Source: Anopheles merus
Taxonomy: Eukaryota > Arthropoda > Insecta > Diptera > Culicidae
NCBI RefSeq assembly: GCF_017562075.2
Contig: NC_054085.1
Coordinates: 37,908,539-37,972,538 of the forward strand
Length of the DNA: 64,000 bases
Direction of reading: 5' to 3'
This document shows, piece after piece, positions 57,156 to 64,000 of the stretch. Numbering within the stretch: the stretch's first letter is position 1; every line of letters starts with the position of its first letter. The notes below the pieces were generated by a model. It had not been told where the DNA came from. It did no database searches and saw only the letters and a list, made by a program, of their open reading frames with translations. The translations under genes were made by a program, and so were the position numbers.

Positions 57156-60100
57156 TAATCGCAATAGGGAAAATACGTTCCGCGTTTGTTTATTTACATT
57201 ATAAAAATCGTTTCCTTTTTTATGTTTTATGAATTTTATGTAATATGATAAAAAGAAAATAATCTCTCAAGATGTGAAAAATGTTTTTCGTTATAACCAA
57301 CTAATAATAAAATGATTTCCAATGGACGAAACACTACACTTTCTGTTCCTACTCAGTGTGACTTGTAAACCCACCCACAGCGACAAGTTCTACGTGCAAT
57401 TTATTTTTATTGACTTAGATTTAATTGCTTGTTTACAATGACTTCCCAGCCGCATGTTTCTTTCCATAATAATCCGCTGTGACGTTCATATTTATTATTT
57501 TGTCTCGCGTTTTCTTTTCTTCGCGACCCCTTTTTTCTTTCTAGCTCGCTCACCGCGCAATCCGTTCTATTTCTGTTCTGCACGCTGCATTATTTCACCT
57601 GCAGCTTTTACGTAATACTATTACTCAAATAATCTTTCCACACGTCAAGGTGATCGTGCCGACGGAATGCACCACCGGGTTGGACGCGAGTGTGTATGTG
57701 TGTGTGCAAGAGTGAGAGGTTTTTTGCACAGAAAAATGCTTTACCGATCGGTAAGATCGGCTTCCAACATTATACAGGCGATTTGTTTGGCCAAGTAAAC
57801 AAGCGCAGGTTCAGCGAGAAGGCCTAATGATGCCCCTCCTGCCTGTTTAGTGAAGCGGGGTGAGCGAGGGGAGAGGAAGCAAAGAAAGGGCAAGTATAAT
57901 TTTAGCAGGTGAAAAAGAAGTATTATAAAATGAGAAAACACGGCGCGGCTATTTTAAGCAGCATATCGTCATTTTTGTACAACGGCCGAAAATAGAACTC
58001 TTACCACTCCAAGCCACAAACCGGACCAAACGCCCTGCCTGTCCAACCCTGACTGTGTCGATCCTCGTCTATCAGCTTGTCTATCAGCTCCAGCATTCAT
58101 GCAATGGAACGGAAACGTGCCCGGTGGCCTACCGGGTGTGTAATTGCAATAGTACATCGGCGAAAAACTGAGTTACAAATCCCGACCAAAAGTGGAAACC
58201 GTTCAACACACTTTCCCTTTTTTGCGCGAAACGCAACCCTTAAACCGACACAGCTCGTAAAAAGCGAGCACAATCAGACTTACTGTCGGTGACTTTTCCC
58301 ACCTCTGCCTCCCAAACCCCGGGACGTCCACTCAACCAACAAGATGTTGCTCATAGTTATGTCGCTGTCCACACGCGCGCGCCCGGCTGACATTTATACT
58401 TGCCATTTTATTTCCCTTCGGGTGTCATTTTCATACCGTGCCGCAAAAAAATCGCGTCGTCCCCACTCGCACACACACATAAAGAGCGGACACAGGTACA
58501 GGTTGATAGCTTGCAGTGGCACGCGTGGGATTGCCTTGTGCGGATTGTCGCACAGAGGCGCAACAACGGAAAACATTCTGGTGTGTCGGTTATGAATCAT
58601 CCTGGGATTTTTTCTCGCGGACTGTACCGTGTCCATAGCTGTGTTTTGGGGGAGGGACAAAACAGGAGACGGGGAAGAGGGTTGTTTTTCGCGTGTTTTC
58701 TGCTTATAGTGCCTCGAAAGAATGTTTCAACCCTTTAGTAGAAGGTAAACTATAGAAGAAAATGCGTAATAGTGTTTGAGTAAGTGGAACAAATTAATTT
58801 ACTAATAAAAGAAACAGATTATTTAAGATAAATAAAATGTTAGAAACCCGTGCAAAACAACAAAATAATGCGAGAAAATATTGAAAAATACAGCAAATTT
58901 TGACATCAAAGAATACAGTAGACTGGATGAAAACAGATGAAGGAAATATGTAAAGAAAACAGCAATATTTGGGAATGATTTTGGAATGACAAACTAATTG
59001 CTAGATTCTGTAGGGTTAAACGTCTTCTTTTGACACATTCCCCCAATGTGTCCGTTACTCATCCGTTGATCTGTTTGTTGACTGTGAACCATTGCCTCCG
59101 CATCACACAATGGCTGTGTTTGCTCGCCTTCGACTTGAGGGGTGAATCATACTTTTCCGCCAGAGAAAAATTTCCACCACCAAAATGGAACATGCACACA
59201 CCCGCAAACGCCCGTTACGAAATTGAGTGATTGGGTCGATGATGGGCACCGTATTTATGGCCACATGCCCGGGAGCCGTAGTAAGAGAATCGCCGCTCGA
59301 CAGCAAAACGTGCGAACAAGGATGAGTTACACCGGCGAAACGGTTTAATTGGGAATGCTTGGGTGGAAATGTTTACGAGCACGATTGAGCTTCATACCGC
59401 CCCTTGTGCGAATAAGAGAACGGAAATTACATTCAAGCACACCCGGCGTGGGGGAAAGTTATGATCGTTGAATTAACCGAATGTCATAGGGTCAGTTGTT
59501 TCTTTCACCCCGTCGTGGATGAGGAAACACGCTTCCATTGCCCGCATTTCGAGTCCTTGACGGTGAGCGAAACCGTTCGTCCGAATCTGGGTAATGTAAT
59601 GGATAATCATCCCCCCTTTTTCCGGACGGTTAAATTGTTTAGCTCGTGCAGTGCGCGTTTTGCCACATAAACCCACGCGATCACGGCCGATGGATTGATC
59701 GTTCCAAGTGAAAAATGCATATTAATGTGAGGTGATTTTTCTTCCGCTGTTTCGAGTCCACCGCTACCGTTTTGCGGACTATGGCCGGTGGGAGGACCGG
59801 TTGAAGATGAGTTACTCACCGGTGACCAGGAACTGGGGAGAAAGCACCCGTACCAGAAGCACTTCATCCCTACGGCCGTACGAACGTTTTGGGGCGAAGC
59901 GTTTTCTCCTGCGGCAACTATTTTTGGCAGATGAGACCGGAGATATATTTTTAGTGAAGCTCCAATCTTTTCGAGAACCCACCGCTTGGGAGATCTTACG
60001 AACGCGCGCTGAGCGTGAAATGAGTCGTTTTGTAGGCCGGAGCGTCGACCAACAAATTTGAAAAGTGTGCTATGTTTACCTGTGACCGGTGAATTGGCAT

Positions 60101-61244
60101 GCCGGTTCGTTATGCTATTGGGTTAACGGCTAACGTTTGTGTTGCGATCATTTTAAAATGTTGAGAAACAAACGCATTGAGAAAAAGGAAGGTTTTGTAT
60201 TATGATCACGTTTTATCGATTCTAATGATCCTCACGACACGCAGATTAGACAGGCAGTAGATACGGACATGGTCCATTCCAAGCGACGCTCTAAAATAGA
60301 ATATTTTCCAGCCAAAAGAAGGAAAACAAAGCCGCCTGGCTAGTGGTAACAAACCCAAAATCAATACCACCCGCGTTCCGGACGGTCATTTTCCTCCCCA
60401 AAAAAGCGATCAAAAGTGTCGATTACTTGTCTGAGAGAATGGAAAGCATGGGCAAGATGAATGCGTCGAGCTCCCCTGTGACCTCCGCGTATCGGCGCGT
60501 TTTAAAAAGCCAATCCAAAAGTGTTTACCGTGTTTAGGAGTTGTAAAGGTGTTCTTGTTTTTAAGCAGCGCCATTCCATCTTTCTCTTGTCTTCTAATTC
60601 CTCGCAGCATCTCTCTCTCTCCCCCTCGTTTACTCATTTCCCTCATCTCTCAAACGACTGCGAATGTAGTGTGCACACTAAAAATAGCTCTGCACACGAA
60701 AAATTTTTGCTCTAAAGGTGTACCAAATTCTTCTATTCCGTGGATTTGCGTCCCGTTTTTTTCTCCCACAGCGTGTTTTTTGTGTGCTTCCGAGGTGTTT
60801 TTCTGCCCTCCCTTCGCTGTCCCGGCCGTCCCACAAATGCGATCTGCCTGCGTTGGAACGCGAAAGAGCGAACGGCATGATTAAGCCTCGCGAGTGTGAG
60901 GTGTTTGAGTCAAGCCAAGAGGCTGTGGAAAACATTCCTCATTTTTATAAGTGTGATTCATACGACTCTGGGCTGGGTGATGAGTGGCGTTTGGTTGGTC
61001 ATAATTTTCTCGCCCAGTACCAGGTACGCTTTCCAATTTAGTGCTGATGCACTATGGGAGAGTGTGAGCAAGAGAGTACGGGCACAAGGGGGCACTTAGG
61101 TATGCTTGGGCGTACGTTTTCTGCCTAGCTGAAGCTGATCGGGAACGGGAACGAAACTACAGCGTGCCGGGAGGAACACTTATACTCCCACTCACAAGAC
61201 GAGCACGAGGTTTTCCTAAGGGTGCGTGACTTTTGCCTTTCTTG

Positions 61245-61262
61245 CTCTCTCTCTCTCTCTCT
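61245..61262. repeat. (CT)n microsatellite
   Basis: Eighteen bases of perfect CT repeat in intergenic sequence. Confidence 0.9.
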
Positions 61263-64000
61263 TACTCTTTTTCACTCTGCATCCCTCTTTAATCCCGATA
61301 GCATCACCACGTTTTAGGAGGCAGGATTGATTTTTGCCAGGATCGCGAAACGTCAGCGACAGTTAAGGCACGCCGCATGCCATCTTTGACCTCGCTCGCT
61401 CGTATGGACAATTTTTCTTGTGCCGCATCCTCCCGTGCGAAGATAATTGATGAGGCACGGCATCGGTTCGCCGGGCAGAAGAGTAATTACTTCGCCCGAT
61501 GCCCGTTGACAGAGGATGAAGATATCGCGACCCGTGGCGAAAGGAAACATTGGCGCGATGGAATATCGATTATGTTACTTTGTTGAACAGAATGTGCAGA
61601 ATGGCCCCTCTCCGCAAAAAAGGAAGGAAGAAGTCGACCATAATTAACATTCCATCGTATGCACTCGAGAGGCAAATGTCAAGCGGTGTAGGAGACGGTT
61701 CAGTTTGCAAAAATGCAATGGATTTCTTTTTGTCGTTTTGGTGGTTTATTTTTGGAGCAGATTGAGAGTTCTTTTTTTTAATTCTGTTATTTTAATTAGA
61801 AACAAATTCAAGCAAATTGTATCTCATGCTGATGATTTTAACAAACATCCTAACAGAGAACATCCAAGACTCTTAAAAGGCTAATAAATAATACTGACTT
61901 TTAACCTGCCTCTATCTTTGCAGTGATCAACACCTCCGGGGGTATAAGAATTTGATTATTTATGATATTTTTTTCAAGAGCTCTTGGTGCTTGATGCTCT
62001 TCCCAATTGAAGTATCGCACATCCGCCGCTATAGGAAGTAGTAAAACATCTTTTCATTTTCATCTGGTTTCAGGGACCGAAGGGAACCATAAGCACAAAC
62101 ATCGCTCGTGATGATGTTAAAAATATGTGATTTATGCCGTTCATCACGGGCCGCTCGCGTCGCAGAGACAGGGGGCAGATCGGAGATTGAGATCAAACAG
62201 TTGTCATCCTCGTCATCGGGCCATCTTGTGGCGTTGAGTCATCGACTACTGCTACAGCAGCAGCAGCAACAGGTACCGAAACGCTCAGCCTAGATCTCGA
62301 GGGATGGGAGAGGAACACCTCGCCGAGCGGTCCGAGGTACAGCCAGAAAAGCGAGATAGAGTGACGTGTGTATTTTCACTACTCACTGCTGATGAGTGGA
62401 TCAGCGGTACCATTTTCCATTTCAGTTTTCCCACTGTGCAACGGATTGCAGCGTGTGGAACTCGAACCCAGGCCTTCCGCAGGACGGTGGGATGCCTTTG
62501 CTGACCGGCCCAATTGGTCGGAAAGGGACTACCATAGCTAGCGCGAGTCCGAGCGGTACCACCGGCCTGCACCACACATAGCTGAGCTGTTTTCGCACAC
62601 CGGCGGCTTGGTGTTGGCGAGTTTTGCTACCGAATAAAGTAGTAGCGTGCCGTGTGCATCCTGATACATAGACTACCGAGTGCACGGCACCATAGTCAAT
62701 CATTCGAATACACGGTTAGTAGTTGGCGAGTACTCTCAGGCTCACCTCAGGAGTGTGTTGCTGTTTGCTTGCGTTTGTCCAGGGCTTGCTTTGGTGCTGC
62801 TGGGGAGCATCTTGATCAAGACATCTTGATCGAGCAGGAACTTGAAAATTGAGCCTTAAAAGAAGCGATCAGTGTTTGAGTTTGTGAAGAAAAGGTTGGG
62901 AACAAGCGTTCCAGAGGCGATAGTGAACTTATGTCATAGTGATCTGCTTTCAAAAAAGAGACTTGAGACAACTGTCTGTGTCTGTAAAGTGATCTCTCTT
63001 CCAAGAGAGCAGGAAAAATAATGTGAAACGCCACCGAACTGTTGCGATCGTACCAAACCGTTGTGATCTGTGCATTATCCTTGAACATAGTGTGCGATCA
63101 TTGTGAGAAACACAAAAGGGAAATAATGAACAGTACAACAGTGCCGTGTGGAATGGCTGTGATGCAACGATCGTCTGTTTGCTCTAATTTCCATCCTCAA
63201 TCGCAACCCGCTCCAAAAATGCCAGATTTCTCCCGATCCCTATTCCATCTCACACCACCATGCCCTCTTTTGCTCTTGGTGGACTTCTGGTGGCGTGCGA
63301 GCGAGTGTGTCCGTGTGTACGTGTGTCTATTAATAAATGTGTGAAATGTGGGAAACAGCTCTAGCGACTGGTTGTGTGAAAATTTGGTGTTAAAATGATG
63401 CTGATGAACATGATTTGTGTGTGATGGCGGTTGTTGTTGATGAGGACATAACGCACGGTGCCGTTAAGGTCACGCGGCCAGTCAGCGTGAAAGGACTACG
63501 CATCAGCTCAACTGCTCTTGGGATTGGCGAGGAAGATGATGGGGAAGGTTCTGGTTGGTATATGCCGAGACATTACGCTTTTTGGGCGGTGTCTTTCTTG
63601 GATAATGTTGGACCTACATTCTTAAGGGCATTTTAAAAAGGGTAACTCCGAGGAAGAACTGCACACGCGTTCCATTGCATGTGTCGTTTTGGCACGGTGA
63701 CAATCTCCAATCTGTCACTCTGCTTTGTGGACAGCATGAGATTCCACGGGATTTCTAGCAAACCGAGCAGAGACCGATGTACCGGGCTATAACATAATTA
63801 GAGAAACGTTGAAAATATTCTCCCCCGTCCTTCGTTTTCACAGTTCTACCTCGAAGCGGCAAGCAGTTAGCTGCCTGTTGTGGAATGTTAATGATGAGTC
63901 CTGCTCCAACGAACCCCGATAGACAGTCATTTTTTCGGATGACACTCAATTAATTGTGACAGACGGTGATCAAGAGATGGGGGTATATGAGACCCGTGGA

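Larger units (their letters stand above)
56051..64000. other. Intergenic region with no supported gene
   Basis: Nothing in these 8 kb shows family similarity or a chain of phase-compatible exons. Contents seen are a CTCF-like site (57144), a CT run (61245), a CAG/CAA run near 62255, and a short echo of the Mp20 exon 2 sequence behind an acceptor-like TTTGCAG (61924-61942). Confidence 0.55.

Noticed and set aside
60610..60650. CT-rich stretch CATCTCTCTCTCTCCCCC as a polypyrimidine tract of a hidden exon
   Set aside because: No open, similar or biased coding sequence follows it.
62074..62129. Exon-like segment GPKGTISTNIARDDVKNM after TTTCAG
   Set aside because: Only 18 codons before a stop, no phase-compatible partner and no known family.
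1..64000. Transposable element proteins, CRISPR arrays, rRNA or viral genes
   Set aside because: No reverse transcriptase, transposase, integrase, capsid-like or repeat-spacer pattern was seen on either strand.

Overview
The window looks like nuclear DNA of a dipteran, most likely a mosquito of the Anopheles type. The reasons are GT-AG introns, insect muscle protein 20 at its exact usual length of 184 residues, strong C/G third-position codon bias in the exons, many (GT)n and homopolymer microsatellites, and long intergenic and intronic spaces. I see no bacterial, viral or transposase coding sequence. The species call is inference.

Four protein-coding genes can be supported at exon level. 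(1) A lysosomal aspartylglucosaminidase (AGA) lies at 12855-14129 on + in three exons. (2) A Phox2 paired-class homeobox gene lies on + in four exons spread over 17055-50939 (417 residues). Its introns are 16.7, 13.7 and 2.2 kb. (3) An SLC26 anion/sulfate transporter lies on - in five coding exons between 17794 and 23120 (681 residues). It is nested antisense inside Phox2 intron 1. (4) Muscle protein 20 (Mp20, transgelin/calponin family) lies at 54796-55532 on + in three exons.

Layout: 1-12854 is noncoding, with microsatellites, a candidate pair of CTCF-like sites at 391-447 and homeodomain-site-rich patches. 12855-14265 is AGA. 14266-17054 is intergenic DNA grading into the Phox2 5' leader. 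17055-50939 is the Phox2 locus with the nested transporter near its 5' end and much probable regulatory DNA in the introns. 50940-54795 holds the Phox2 3' UTR and the Mp20 upstream region. 54796-56050 is Mp20. 56051-64000 contains no gene I can support, apart from one more CTCF-like site and simple repeats.

The four genes do not form a pathway. AGA is a housekeeping lysosomal hydrolase, Phox2 a neuronal transcription factor, the transporter a membrane anion carrier and Mp20 a muscle cytoskeletal protein. The main architectural theme is a developmental regulator with very large introns that hosts an unrelated antisense gene and is bracketed by candidate insulator motifs. I found no convincing new multi-gene system. 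The items most worth checking are the candidate insulator sites, several perfect inverted repeats, a 21/22-nt motif shared between the Phox2 leader and a site 9 kb upstream, and one possible unrecognised exon antisense to the AGA 3' end.
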